A stretch of 64,000 nt of DNA from Bacteroides clarus YIT 12056 (lineage in GTDB: Bacteria; Bacteroidota; Bacteroidia; Bacteroidales; Bacteroidaceae), in contig NZ_FQWK01000005.1 in NCBI RefSeq assembly GCF_900129655.1, positions 124,001 through 188,000 on the forward strand. The letters run 5' to 3'. The first letter of the stretch is position 1. Each line of letters opens with the position of its first letter. The notes beneath the pieces are model-generated. The model saw only the letters and a list, made by a program, of their open reading frames with translations. It was not told where the DNA came from and searched no databases. Made by a program: the position numbers and the translations under genes. Positions 36,908 through 46,670 of the stretch are shown here, piece after piece.

Positions 36908-39565
36908 ATGAAAAAACTTTGCAATTTATTAATTCTGATCTTTTTGGGAATATTTCAAGCGTATTCTACAGAAAATAACCCTCGCATAACATATAGTATT
37001 AATGATTCTTGGCAGTTTCGGTTAGGTACTTCTGATATTGGTAAAGAGGGTTGGAGTACAGTTTCAATTCCACATACTTGGAATGCGGAAGACTGTGTCG
37101 ATGATTTTCCGGGTTTTTATCATGGTACAGGATGGTATCGCAAGAATATACAAGTGGATAGTGCTATGTTGAGCAGACCTTTGTATATTTTCTTTGAGGG
37201 AGCAAATCAGCGCACTGAACTTTTTGTTAATCGCCATAGGGTTGGCGAACATATCGGAGGATATACTTTCTTCTGTTTTGATATCACTCCTTATATAAGA
37301 GAAGGAGAAAATCAGTTGGTTGTGTGTGTTGATAATTCTTATGATTCTGAAATTCCACCCCTTTCTGCTGATTTCACTTTTTTTGGTGGAATTTATCGTG
37401 ATGTCTCCCTGATTTCTGTTTCTCCTATTCATATTTCTACTACTCACTATGCTTCTTCAGGGGTATATGTGCATACGCCGGAAATAACAGAAGAAAAAGC
37501 CTTGGTAGATATATGTACAATGTTGAGTAATACGCAGAAAGTGCGTAGCAAGATTTTTGTGGAACATAAAATTTATTCAGCTACAGGTGAATGTGTAGCT
37601 GCAAGTAGAAAGAAAGTAGCTGTAGATACTGAAAGAGAACAGGCCTTTAATACTCAGATTGTAGTAAATCATCCTGAATTGTGGGAGATAGGGCGTCCTA
37701 ATTTGTATAGATTGCAAACATATCTTTGGGACAATGAGGGAAAGTTGCTTGATGAAGTTAGTAATACTTTTGGTATCAGAACTTGTTCGTTTTCTGCAGA
37801 AAAAGGTTTTGAACTGAATGGAAAAGCGGTAAAGTTATTGGGAACTAATCGTCATCAATGCCATTCAGGTATGGGAAATGCTCTAAAAGATGAAATGCAC
37901 GTCCGTGATATAGAATTACTACATGAGATGGGAGGTAACTTTTTACGTATTGCCCATTATCCTCAAGATGAAATGGTATTGGCTGCTTGTAATCGGTTGG
38001 GAATTGTGACTTCTGTGGAAATTCCGGTGATTAATGCTATTACTATGAATCAGAATTTCTCAGACAATTGTGTCGAAATGATGAAAGAGATGATTTATCA
38101 ATGTTTTAACTCTCCCTCTGTTTGTATTTGGACATATATGAACGAAATTATGCTACGTCCTCCTTATAATTCGGAACCTTCTATAAAAAAAGATGAGTAT
38201 CTGAAATATCTGTATCATATAGCGGAACGTATAGAGAATACGGCTAAAGAGATTGATCCGGGACGGGCTACAATGCTTCCATGTCATGGAAACCTAGCTG
38301 CTTATGAAGAAGCAAATCTAATAAATTTATCTGATATATTAGGAATGAATTTATATAATGGCTGGTATGGGGGAGACTTCAGTGGATTTGAAGCGACTTT
38401 GGATAAAATACATCAAAAATATCCGGATAAGCCTATTATAGTAAGTGAATATGGTGCAGATGTTGATGCCCGGATTCACTCATTTAAACCAGAGCGTTTT
38501 GATTTTTCTGTAGATTATGGAGTTATGTATCATCGTCATTATTTACCTCAGATAATGCAGCGTAAATTTGTTGTAGGTTCGGCTGTATGGAACTTGAATG
38601 ATTTCCATTCAGAGGAAAGAATGGATGCTATTCCTCATATTAATTGCAAGGGTTTGGTTACTTTGGATAGAGTACCCAAAGATACTTATCGATATTATAG
38701 GGCTATGCTTAATAAAGAACCGTATGTAGCAATAGGTGGATCGGATTGGTATAATAGGTCTGGTGTTGCCGATAATTCGGGAGTTTGTTATTATCCGGTA
38801 TCTGTTTATACTAATTTAAAACAGGTCAGCTTAAAAGTAAATGGAAAAATGCTCGCAGTATCGGAGGTACAAAATGGAGCTGCTCAATTTAATGTCCCGT
38901 TTATTGATGGTATTAATCAATTGGAAGCGGAAGGAACGTTCCAGGGTCGCTATATTAAAGATTTTTGTAGAGTGAGTATGAAATTGGTTCCTGGCTCTTT
39001 TGATAATAAAGAGTCTTTTACAGAGTTGAATATGCTGTTTGGAACAGCCCGCCATTTTGAGGATAAGACTGCTTCTTTAGCTTGGCAACCAGAACGGGAA
39101 TATGTATCTGGTGGTTGGGGGTATGTAGGAGGAAAAGCTTTCCGAGCGCGGACAAAAAGGGGGTCACAACCGGCTTCTAATCTAGATATCTATGGAACGG
39201 AACAAGATCCGATTTTCCAAACCCAACGGCGTGGGTTGAATAGTTTTAAAGCGGACTTACCTGATGGAAGATATGTTGTCTATTTGTATTGGGCAGAACT
39301 GTCTGGTGCGGATGTTGTCGATTTGGCCTATCAGCTGGATAATATAGTACAGAAGGAGAAAGCTACTGAACGGTTATTCCATGTAGATATCAATGGAGTG
39401 CGTGTATTATCATCACTTGATGTTGCTAAAGAAGTGGGTGTGAGAAGGCCGATGATTTGTAAGATACCAGTAACTATTTCGGATAAAAAAGGACTTACCG
39501 TTGATTTTATTCCAATAAAAGGGGAAACAATGATTACCGCTATACGGATTCTCAAAATGGATTAA
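36908..39565 (+). CDS. GH2 beta-galactosidase-like enzyme with malectin-like C-terminus
   Basis: The 885-residue secreted protein has the full GH2 order. The sugar-binding jelly roll (about 25-180) has STVSIPHTWN and GGIYRDVSLI, followed by an Ig-like domain (about 185-290). The barrel has LLGTNRHQCHSGMGNALKDE, WTYMNEIM (candidate acid/base E413) and IIVSEYGADVDAR (candidate nucleophile E514). The C-terminal region (about 690-885) holds a small Ig-like domain and a malectin-like or DUF-type module (PDGRYVVYLYWAELSG). It resembles periplasmic exo-beta-galactosidases of Bacteroides; beta-glucuronidase is an alternative. It follows the GH115 gene by 71 bp and precedes CE15 by 14 bp. Confidence 0.85.
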   Translation: MKKLCNLLILIFLGIFQAYSTENNPRITYSINDSWQFRLGTSDIGKEGWSTVSIPHTWNAEDCVDDFPGFYHGTGWYRKNIQVDSAMLSRPLYIFFEGANQRTELFVNRHRVGEHIGGYTFFCFDITPYIREGENQLVVCVDNSYDSEIPPLSADFTFFGGIYRDVSLISVSPIHISTTHYASSGVYVHTPEITEEKALVDICTMLSNTQKVRSKIFVEHKIYSATGECVAASRKKVAVDTEREQAFNTQIVVNHPELWEIGRPNLYRLQTYLWDNEGKLLDEVSNTFGIRTCSFSAEKGFELNGKAVKLLGTNRHQCHSGMGNALKDEMHVRDIELLHEMGGNFLRIAHYPQDEMVLAACNRLGIVTSVEIPVINAITMNQNFSDNCVEMMKEMIYQCFNSPSVCIWTYMNEIMLRPPYNSEPSIKKDEYLKYLYHIAERIENTAKEIDPGRATMLPCHGNLAAYEEANLINLSDILGMNLYNGWYGGDFSGFEATLDKIHQKYPDKPIIVSEYGADVDARIHSFKPERFDFSVDYGVMYHRHYLPQIMQRKFVVGSAVWNLNDFHSEERMDAIPHINCKGLVTLDRVPKDTYRYYRAMLNKEPYVAIGGSDWYNRSGVADNSGVCYYPVSVYTNLKQVSLKVNGKMLAVSEVQNGAAQFNVPFIDGINQLEAEGTFQGRYIKDFCRVSMKLVPGSFDNKESFTELNMLFGTARHFEDKTASLAWQPEREYVSGGWGYVGGKAFRARTKRGSQPASNLDIYGTEQDPIFQTQRRGLNSFKADLPDGRYVVYLYWAELSGADVVDLAYQLDNIVQKEKATERLFHVDINGVRVLSSLDVAKEVGVRRPMICKIPVTISDKKGLTVDFIPIKGETMITAIRILKMD

Positions 39566-39579
39566 TCGAGTAAAATGGA

Positions 39580-40797
39580 ATGAAGAAAGTATTTATCCTA
39601 CTATATATATTTATATGTACTAATGTTTGTATACAGGGTCAGGAAAAAGATAGGGCTACGCTTTCCGATTTGCCTCCGTTACTTCCTTATTCTGAGAGTA
39701 CATTAGATGCTTGGAATGCCCGAAGAACGAAAATCCTAAAATTGTTACAAGAGTATGAATATGGAGCCATTCCGAGGCATCATGGAATTTCTGTTGAATA
39801 TCGGCAGAGAGGTATAGATACAATGGCGTTAAGCGGATTAGCTAAACGTAAGGAGGTAGACATTGTTTTTTCGAAAGGAAATAATAAATGTATTTTGCAT
39901 TTATTAATGTATCTTCCTAAAAAGGTAATTCGCCCTGCTGTTTTTTTGGGTGTTAATGCCATGGGAAATTATACAGTACATAAAGATGAAGGGATTTCTA
40001 TGTATTATGATTCGCAAAAAGGCTTGTCCATACAACGTGGATGCGATAGTTTAAGCTGGAATATAGTAGAAACTTTACGACGCCAGTATGCATTTGTTAC
40101 TTTCTGCAGTAAAGATATTTGCGATGATACTGTAACCGGTATTGAGAATAAATTAGGAGAAATGTTATATGGAGCTCAAAGAGATTCTACAAGTTGCGGG
40201 TTCATAGGTATTGTAGCCTGGGGAATGTCGCAAGCTATGCATTACTTAGAAACAGATTCTGATATTGACCCTCAAAGAGTTATAGCTATAGGTCATTCTC
40301 GCTATGGAAAAATTGCACTTTGGGCGGCAGCGCAGGATGAACGTTTTGTTGGGGTAATAGCTAATAGTTCAGGCTCGGGTGGAGCTTCTTTGTATAGAGG
40401 CAATCGTGTGGAAACTCCATATGATATTTATAAACGTTTCCCGCATTGGATGTGTAAACGGTTTTATAAATATGCAGATAGGGTGGAAAAGGTAGGATTT
40501 CCGATTGATCAGCATATGGTTTTATCTTTGCTTGCTCCTCGGCCAATGTATATTGCTAATTCCGATGAAGATGCATATGTCTGTCCTAATTTAGAGTATG
40601 CAGCTCTGTTGGAAGTTGTACCAATATATAACTTATATGGTTATTTATTGAACTATTGGAAAGAGTTACCTGCAACAGGAAGTGTCATATGTCAGAGAGT
40701 TGGTTATCATTTGAAACCGGGGGCACATTCCATGACTCCTTTTGATTGGAGATGTTTTTATGAGTTTGCAGACCGCTATATTATGGATAATAATTAA
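39580..40797 (+). CDS. CE15 glucuronoyl esterase-like alpha/beta hydrolase
   Basis: CE15 enzymes cleave esters of (4-O-methyl)glucuronic acid, typically with lignin alcohols or methanol. The 405-residue protein has a signal peptide (NVCIQGQ) and an alpha/beta-hydrolase fold. The nucleophile motif is IAIGHSRYGKIAL (Ser240), close to the GCSRxGK signature of CE15. VIANSSGSGGASLYRG and LLAPRPMYIANSDEDAY follow. A distal GYHLKPGAHSMTPFDW supplies the catalytic His. Family motifs are good. A role on esterified uronate in the same polymer handled by GH115 and GH88 is inference. Confidence 0.82.
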   Translation: MKKVFILLYIFICTNVCIQGQEKDRATLSDLPPLLPYSESTLDAWNARRTKILKLLQEYEYGAIPRHHGISVEYRQRGIDTMALSGLAKRKEVDIVFSKGNNKCILHLLMYLPKKVIRPAVFLGVNAMGNYTVHKDEGISMYYDSQKGLSIQRGCDSLSWNIVETLRRQYAFVTFCSKDICDDTVTGIENKLGEMLYGAQRDSTSCGFIGIVAWGMSQAMHYLETDSDIDPQRVIAIGHSRYGKIALWAAAQDERFVGVIANSSGSGGASLYRGNRVETPYDIYKRFPHWMCKRFYKYADRVEKVGFPIDQHMVLSLLAPRPMYIANSDEDAYVCPNLEYAALLEVVPIYNLYGYLLNYWKELPATGSVICQRVGYHLKPGAHSMTPFDWRCFYEFADRYIMDNN

Positions 40798-40924
40798 TAA
40801 AATTTTAAATTCAGATGTGGTTTAATATCAATTCTATTTAAAACATAAAGAATTGAATAAAAGAAACTGTTATTCTAGTTCGGTTTTGGGGTGAAATAAT
40901 GTAGTAGAGCGGCTTAGAACAGGT

Positions 40925-40968
40925 CATGTACGATTTTTATTTAAATCAGAACTATTGTGTTATGTTAG
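40925..40968 (+). promoter_or_regulatory. Candidate HTCS operator and promoter for the uronate operon
   Basis: CATGTACGAT (40925-40934) and TCAGAACTAT (40946-40955) start 21 bp apart, and TATGTTAG lies at 40961-40968, one mismatch from TAnnTTTG. The 235-bp gap before the GH88 gene otherwise holds only AT-rich sequence. The match is weaker than at susC, but spacing and -7 position agree with two of the other sites. Confidence 0.45.
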
Positions 40969-41032
40969 GAATATAGATTCGGCTTCCTTTGTATCGTTCA
41001 GAAATAACAAAAAAGTAAAGTCAAACCTTAAA

Positions 41033-43420
41033 ATGAGGGTAATGGGAAACAAGAAAAAAACTTTAATTATCAGTTTAGTCCTGTTGGTGTGTTTCGCGTC
41101 ATCGGCGTGTGCAGTATCGAAAGGCATGAAAAAAGTAGTAGATGAGGCTCTTGACTTCTCTGTCAAGCAGTCAATGTCTATGTTCAGTGAGATGCAAGGT
41201 CAAGTAGGCATACTTCCTAGAACAGCAAAAGACGGTAAAATGATTACTTGTGAATCTCCTTGGTGGACAAGTGGTTTTTATCCCGGTACATTGTGGTATT
41301 GTTACGAATATAGTAATGATCCACAGGTTAGGGCTGCTGCAGAAGAAATGACATCACGTGTGGAAAGGCAGAAATATACAACAAGTAATCATGATGTCGG
41401 ATTTATTATTAATTGTAGTTTTGGGAATGGTTACCGCCTTACACACAATGAGGCTTATAGAGAAGTGATAGAAACGGCTGCAAAGTCTTTATCTACACGC
41501 TTTCATCCGGTTACAGGATGTACTCGTTCATGGAACAGTAAAAAATGGCAATTCTCCGTAATCATTGATAATATGATGAATTTGGAATTGCTTACAGTAG
41601 CTTCTTCCATGACAGGGGATAATTCTTATTATAAGAAAGCGAAATCACATGCGGATCGTACGATGATTAATCATTTTCGTCCGGATGGCAGCTCTTATCA
41701 TGTAGTTAGTTATGACACGATTACCGGTAAAGTATTAAATCAGGTTACTCATCAGGGAGTAAATGACCAGTCGGCTTGGTCCCGTGGACAGGCATGGGGA
41801 TTATACGGATTTACTATGATGTACCGCCAGACTGGAAAAAAAGAATATTTGGACCATGCTATAAAGGTTGGTAAATTTATCATGAATCATCCACGTCTGC
41901 CAAAGGATAAAATACCTTATTGGGATTTTGATGCTCCTAATATTCCAAAAGCGGATAGAGATGCTTCTGCCGGTGCTATTATGGCATCCGCTTTCGTTGA
42001 ATTGAGCACATATGTATCTGGCGAATTGGGTAAACAATTTCTTTCTATTGGAGAACAACAGATAAAATCATTGGCCTCTCCCGCATATCGGGCAAAGAAA
42101 GTGGGGGATAACAATCATTTCATCATACAGCATTGTACCGGTTTCATGGGAAAACAATATGAGATAGATGCGCCTCTTACTTATGCGGATTATTATTTTG
42201 TAGAGGCTCTTATCCGTTATAAGAATTTGTTGGAAGGCCGTCCTGTGGTACAAACTATTACGGCATTTTCAGAAAATGAGGATCGTTCGGCATGGTTGAG
42301 CGCGCTGCATCGTATTTCTTACCCATTGCTCAGTAATATGGCAAAAGGTGAACTTCGTAAGAATATGCCGGTTGAATCCATTGCTGCCGATATGCAGAAA
42401 AGAAGAGAAGTGACTCATCTTGAGGCTTTAGGACGATTGATTACGGGTATTTCCGCTTGGTTAGAATTAGGACCTGACAGTACAATAGAAGGTAGGCTAC
42501 GTGCCGAATATATTGATTTGTCTTTAAAATCAATTGCTAATGGTGTAAATCCGGCTTCTCCTGATTATCTTAATTTTAACAAAGGCCGTCAACCGTTGGT
42601 AGATGCTGCATTTTTGGCTCATGGTTTATTAAGAGCACGTACGCAATTGTGGGATAAGCTTGACAAAACGACACAAGAAAGGGTAATTAAAGAACTGAAA
42701 TCGTCAAGAGTAATTAAGCCTTCCGAAACCAATTGGTTGTTCTTTGCTGCCATGGTAGAAGCTGCGTTAAAGGAATTTACGGGTGAATGGGAATATGAAC
42801 GAGTGAAATATGCTTGTGATCGTTTTGCTCAATGGTATAAAGGTGATGGTTGGTATGGTGATGGTGCAGATTTCCATTTGGATTATTATAATAGCTTCGT
42901 TATCCATCCGATGATGGTTGAAGTCTTGACTGTTATGAAAAAACATGGCTTGGAAGGAGCTATTCCTTATGAACTGGAACTTAGTCGTTATGCGCGTTAT
43001 GCAGAACAACAGGAAAGATTGATTTCTCCTGAAGGTACTTTCCCGATAGTAGGTCGTTCATTGGCATATCGTTTTGGTGCTTTCCATGCGTTGTCTGATG
43101 TTGCATACAGAAAGTTGCTTCCTAGTAAAGTAATTCCCGCTCAAGTGAGATGTGCGTTGACAGCTGTGATTAATCGTCAGATTAATGCTCCGGGGACATT
43201 CAATCCGGAAGGATGGTTGCGGGTCGGTTTTGCCGGTTATCAGCCTCATATTGGAGAAACTTATATTTCTACAGGTAGTTTGTATTTATGTACTGCTGTA
43301 TTTGTTGCCCTTGGTCTGCCGGAATCTGATGTATATTGGTCCTCCCCAGCTACAGCTTGGACTTGTAAGAAAGGTTGGGAAGGTATTGATTTGGATGTCG
43401 ATAAGGCCTTGAAGAAATAA
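41033..43420 (+). CDS. GH88 unsaturated glucuronyl hydrolase fused to a DUF2264 module
   Basis: From ATG 41033 the protein is 795 residues long and has two catalytic-size modules. The first (about 30-400) is GH88, which hydrates and releases delta-4,5-unsaturated uronic acid. It shows WWTSGFYPGTLWYCYEY, VGFIINCSFGNGYRL, IIDNMMNLELLTVAS, DQSAWSRGQAWGLYGF and DFDAPNIPKADRDASAGAI. The second (about 405-795) is a complete DUF2264 (alpha/alpha)6-type domain with HLEALGRLITGISAWLELGP, YKGDGWYGDGADFHLDYYNS and YAEQQERLISPEGTFPIVGR. Two single-module DUF2264 genes follow at 48098 and 49343. I recall that GH154 exo-beta-glucuronidases belong to the DUF2264 fold, but could not verify this. The signal peptide ends near CFASSAC; a lipobox is doubtful. 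Upstream TTG and GTG starts look unlikely. Confidence 0.85.
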   Translation: MRVMGNKKKTLIISLVLLVCFASSACAVSKGMKKVVDEALDFSVKQSMSMFSEMQGQVGILPRTAKDGKMITCESPWWTSGFYPGTLWYCYEYSNDPQVRAAAEEMTSRVERQKYTTSNHDVGFIINCSFGNGYRLTHNEAYREVIETAAKSLSTRFHPVTGCTRSWNSKKWQFSVIIDNMMNLELLTVASSMTGDNSYYKKAKSHADRTMINHFRPDGSSYHVVSYDTITGKVLNQVTHQGVNDQSAWSRGQAWGLYGFTMMYRQTGKKEYLDHAIKVGKFIMNHPRLPKDKIPYWDFDAPNIPKADRDASAGAIMASAFVELSTYVSGELGKQFLSIGEQQIKSLASPAYRAKKVGDNNHFIIQHCTGFMGKQYEIDAPLTYADYYFVEALIRYKNLLEGRPVVQTITAFSENEDRSAWLSALHRISYPLLSNMAKGELRKNMPVESIAADMQKRREVTHLEALGRLITGISAWLELGPDSTIEGRLRAEYIDLSLKSIANGVNPASPDYLNFNKGRQPLVDAAFLAHGLLRARTQLWDKLDKTTQERVIKELKSSRVIKPSETNWLFFAAMVEAALKEFTGEWEYERVKYACDRFAQWYKGDGWYGDGADFHLDYYNSFVIHPMMVEVLTVMKKHGLEGAIPYELELSRYARYAEQQERLISPEGTFPIVGRSLAYRFGAFHALSDVAYRKLLPSKVIPAQVRCALTAVINRQINAPGTFNPEGWLRVGFAGYQPHIGETYISTGSLYLCTAVFVALGLPESDVYWSSPATAWTCKKGWEGIDLDVDKALKK

Positions 43421-43440
43421 TTGAATTAAATGAAATAGAT

Positions 43441-44829
43441 ATGATGAATTTAACGGAAACCATATTGTATAGCTGTGGCATTTCATTATTCTCTTTCTTT
43501 GGTATACAGAAAGTGGAAGCAAAGAGGCCGAATATTCTTTTCATTATGACCGATCAGCAGAGATATGATATGCTGAGTTGTGCAGGTAACCGTTATGTCC
43601 ACACTCCTTCATTAGACCAGTTAGCAGAAAATGGTGTCCGGTTTGAGCGTAATTATTGCGCAAATCCTGTTTCTATGCCGTCACGTTTTGCAATGATAAC
43701 GGGACGTTTTGCTGGTGAAATAGGTTATACGAATAATTCGACTAAACCGGATACTTTGAGAGTACTGCCTGTTGTACGTGAAAGTTCGGTTGGAAATCTT
43801 TTTCGGAATGCTGGTTATGAAACTATTTATTCCGGTTATCCGGGTTTTTATTGTGGAAGAACGAATATTGAGGATTATGGTTTTGTCCAAAACGGTACGG
43901 ATTATTATGATGGTCCTGCTAACTTTGCCGAGAGTTTTTTTGCGGGCTATAAGCCGGAAGAAGATAAGCCTTTTTTTCTTTACCTTTCATTTATGAACCC
44001 TCATGACATTTGTTATGGTGCTGGTTTTGACCCGAGATTTCCTGATAAATTACGCCCTCATCAAATAGCGGCTACACAGAAATATATAGATTTTCATAAA
44101 ACGTTGAGTGAAGAGGAATATCGGAACCAAATACCACCAGTGCCTGCTAATATGGAGCCTAATGGTGCATATGCCGAAATGAAAGAAATCGGTTCCGGTT
44201 CTCGAAATTGGACTGAAGAACAATGGAACTTTTATCGTTGGATGTACTGTCGGCTTGTAGAAGATGTGGAGAAGCAGATTGGACGTATCTTAACTGCATT
44301 GGCGGATGCTGGTCTGGCTGATAATACGATTGTTGTGTTTACTTCGGATCATGGAGAAATGGGACAGTCACATGGTCTAGTGTTCAAAAGCCAATTATTG
44401 GAAGAAGCTACGTGCACACCACTCATAATTGCTGGTCCTGGAATACAAAAAGGTATTGTAGATTCAGAAAACCTGACTTGCGGTATTGACCTTGTACCTA
44501 CAATGTGCGATTTAGTAGGGATTCCTATACCGAAAGGGCTGTTAGGGAAATCATTGAAACCGATTCTAACGGGACAGTCTGTTAAAATGTCTCGTAATCA
44601 TATTATTGTTGAATCAAGTTCTGGGTATCAAATCCATGATGGACGTTATAAATATACGGCTTTTACACGCGGAGATAAAAAAGAAACTTTGATGGATATT
44701 TTATCTGATCCGGGGGAAATGTCGGATAAAAGTACTGATCCGGTTTATAGAGCAATAAAAAGTCATTTGCGTAATTTACTAATGAAGGATTTAAACAAAA
44801 TAACCCAAAATGCTCCGATGATAAAGTGA
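43441..44829 (+). CDS. S1-family sulfatase, serine-type
   Basis: The sulfatase (462 residues) starts with ATG-ATG and a signal peptide. It has the N-terminal metal site NILFIMTDQQRYDML, the active-site motif SMPSRFAMITGR with Ser78 as formylglycine precursor, and the second metal block FTSDHGEMGQSHG. The precursor residue is Ser instead of Cys, so an anaerobic radical-SAM maturase (anSME) would be needed; none is seen in this window. The family is S1 arylsulfatase-like. The sulfate position is unknown. Confidence 0.92.
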   Translation: MMNLTETILYSCGISLFSFFGIQKVEAKRPNILFIMTDQQRYDMLSCAGNRYVHTPSLDQLAENGVRFERNYCANPVSMPSRFAMITGRFAGEIGYTNNSTKPDTLRVLPVVRESSVGNLFRNAGYETIYSGYPGFYCGRTNIEDYGFVQNGTDYYDGPANFAESFFAGYKPEEDKPFFLYLSFMNPHDICYGAGFDPRFPDKLRPHQIAATQKYIDFHKTLSEEEYRNQIPPVPANMEPNGAYAEMKEIGSGSRNWTEEQWNFYRWMYCRLVEDVEKQIGRILTALADAGLADNTIVVFTSDHGEMGQSHGLVFKSQLLEEATCTPLIIAGPGIQKGIVDSENLTCGIDLVPTMCDLVGIPIPKGLLGKSLKPILTGQSVKMSRNHIIVESSSGYQIHDGRYKYTAFTRGDKKETLMDILSDPGEMSDKSTDPVYRAIKSHLRNLLMKDLNKITQNAPMIK

Positions 44830-44861
44830 AATAGGAGTATTTATTAATCTTATTACTGTAT

Positions 44862-46664
44862 ATGAAAAATATATTATCTGTATTATTAGCTTCGCTTGTT
44901 TTATCTTCCTGTTCAGAGAATAAAATAGCAGAGAAACAAACGACATTTTGTAATCCGATGAATTTGGATTATGGTTGGGGGTGTTTTCAGACTAAACAGA
45001 AGAAGGCCCGTTCTGCTGCCGACCCTGTCGTCGTTTTGTTTAAGGGTAAATATTACCTGTTTACTACAATGGATATTGGCGGATATCGTGTTTCCGACGA
45101 TCTTATTACTTGGAAGAATGTATATTTCAATCCTGAAGTACATGCTTCTGCACTGGATTTGGATCATTATGTGGCTCCTGCTGTAGCTGCTGACGATAAT
45201 TATGTATATTTTGTCAATTTTACCCGTGACCGTACGAAGAAAACGGTAGATGTCATTCGTTCGGCTGATCCAGAGAATGGAAAGTGGGAGAAATGCGGTG
45301 AGGTCAGACGTATGGCCGATCCGTGCCTGTTTATTGATAATGGTCGTTTCTATTTTTATTATGGTTTAGGCGGTACTCAGTCTACAACCTTTTTTGAAGT
45401 AGACCCTAATACTTTTAAAGAAATTGAGGGCTCGAAGAAAGTCCTGCGTGAGTACGTTACAGATGTCAATCAATGCAAGTCCGGTTACCAATTCGGACGT
45501 AGAGAACTTTATGATGAGATTGATGCTTCTGCTTGGCAGGGCAAGTTTGCGAAAGTGCCATGTCCTGAGGGTGCTTGGGTTGTGAAGAATAACGATAAAT
45601 ATTATCTTCAGTATGCTACTCCGGGAACTATCTGTAATTGGTATTGCGATGTGGTGTTGGAGAGTGATAGCGTTAATGGTGGTTTTGTAGAGCAACCGTA
45701 TAATCCTGTATCTTTGAAAGTTGGCGGTTTTATTGGTGGCGCCGGACACAGTTGCGTATTTAAAGATAAGTACGAAAATTGGTGGCAGGTAACATCGATG
45801 TGGGTAGGTAATCATGATGAATTTGAAAGAAGAATAGGTTTATTCCCTGTTTCTTTTGATGAGAAGGGGAGAATGAGAACCCATACCGTGTTGGGAGATT
45901 ATCCTATGCAGCTGCCGCAGAAGAAATTTGATCCTCAGGATATTTCTGCTTTTGGCTGGATGCTTCAGTCTCAGAATAAAAAGAGTATGGCGTCTTCCTC
46001 ACTACCCGGTTTTGAACCGGAAAAAGCGGCAGATGAGAATGTCAGAACTTGGTGGTCTGCAGCGAGTGGTAATGCCGGTGAATATTTTGTAATGGATTTA
46101 GGTAAAAAAGTACGTATCAATTCCGTTCAGATAAATTTTGCCGAACAGGATATAAATCCGGATGCTCCTAAGGAGACGGATTATCATGCCTATAAGTTGT
46201 ATGTCTCTGACAATGGTGAAGATTGGAAACAAATTGTTGATAAATCAAAGAATACAGTAGCCGTTCCGCATGAATATGTTGAACTTTCCGTACCGGTCGA
46301 GGCTTCTTTTATTAAAATAGAGAATGTACATACTCCCAAAGAAGGTAAGTTTGCTTTACTGGATTTGCGTGTATTCGGTTTTGGCTATTCGGAGAAACCG
46401 GGTTTGGTTAAGAAGCTTTCAGTAGAGAGGAATCAGGAAGATGAAAGATACGCTTCACTTACTTGGAATAAAGTATCAGGGGCTGACGGTTATTTGGTTC
46501 GTTTTGGTTATCAGCCTGATTTCTTAAATCAGTGTATTCAGGTGAAGGATTGTGAGACCACCGATTTACTGATTCATATTCTTACTAAAGGTGTGAAATA
46601 TCATTACCGGGTAGATGCCTACAATGATAGTGGGATTACAGAAGGTGTTGTTATCTCAGAATAA
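44862..46664 (+). CDS. GH43-like lipoprotein with discoidin and fibronectin-III modules
   Basis: The 600-residue lipoprotein has lipobox LSSC near residue 17. The five-bladed propeller of GH43 (about 30-350) shows the three expected acids: D54 in RSAADPVVVL (base), D153 in RMADPCLFID (pKa modulator) and E236 in CPEGAWVVKN (acid). An F5/8 type C domain (about 370-510) follows with WWSAASGNAGEYFVMDLG, then a short fibronectin-III-like domain (about 515-600) with LTWNKVSGADGYLVRFGYQ. GH43 enzymes act on alpha-L-arabinose, beta-D-xylose or beta-galactose. The subfamily could not be told by eye. It sits between two sulfatase genes, which suggests joint removal of side groups. Confidence 0.8.
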   Translation: MKNILSVLLASLVLSSCSENKIAEKQTTFCNPMNLDYGWGCFQTKQKKARSAADPVVVLFKGKYYLFTTMDIGGYRVSDDLITWKNVYFNPEVHASALDLDHYVAPAVAADDNYVYFVNFTRDRTKKTVDVIRSADPENGKWEKCGEVRRMADPCLFIDNGRFYFYYGLGGTQSTTFFEVDPNTFKEIEGSKKVLREYVTDVNQCKSGYQFGRRELYDEIDASAWQGKFAKVPCPEGAWVVKNNDKYYLQYATPGTICNWYCDVVLESDSVNGGFVEQPYNPVSLKVGGFIGGAGHSCVFKDKYENWWQVTSMWVGNHDEFERRIGLFPVSFDEKGRMRTHTVLGDYPMQLPQKKFDPQDISAFGWMLQSQNKKSMASSSLPGFEPEKAADENVRTWWSAASGNAGEYFVMDLGKKVRINSVQINFAEQDINPDAPKETDYHAYKLYVSDNGEDWKQIVDKSKNTVAVPHEYVELSVPVEASFIKIENVHTPKEGKFALLDLRVFGFGYSEKPGLVKKLSVERNQEDERYASLTWNKVSGADGYLVRFGYQPDFLNQCIQVKDCETTDLLIHILTKGVKYHYRVDAYNDSGITEGVVISE

Positions 46665-46670
46665 AAAGAT

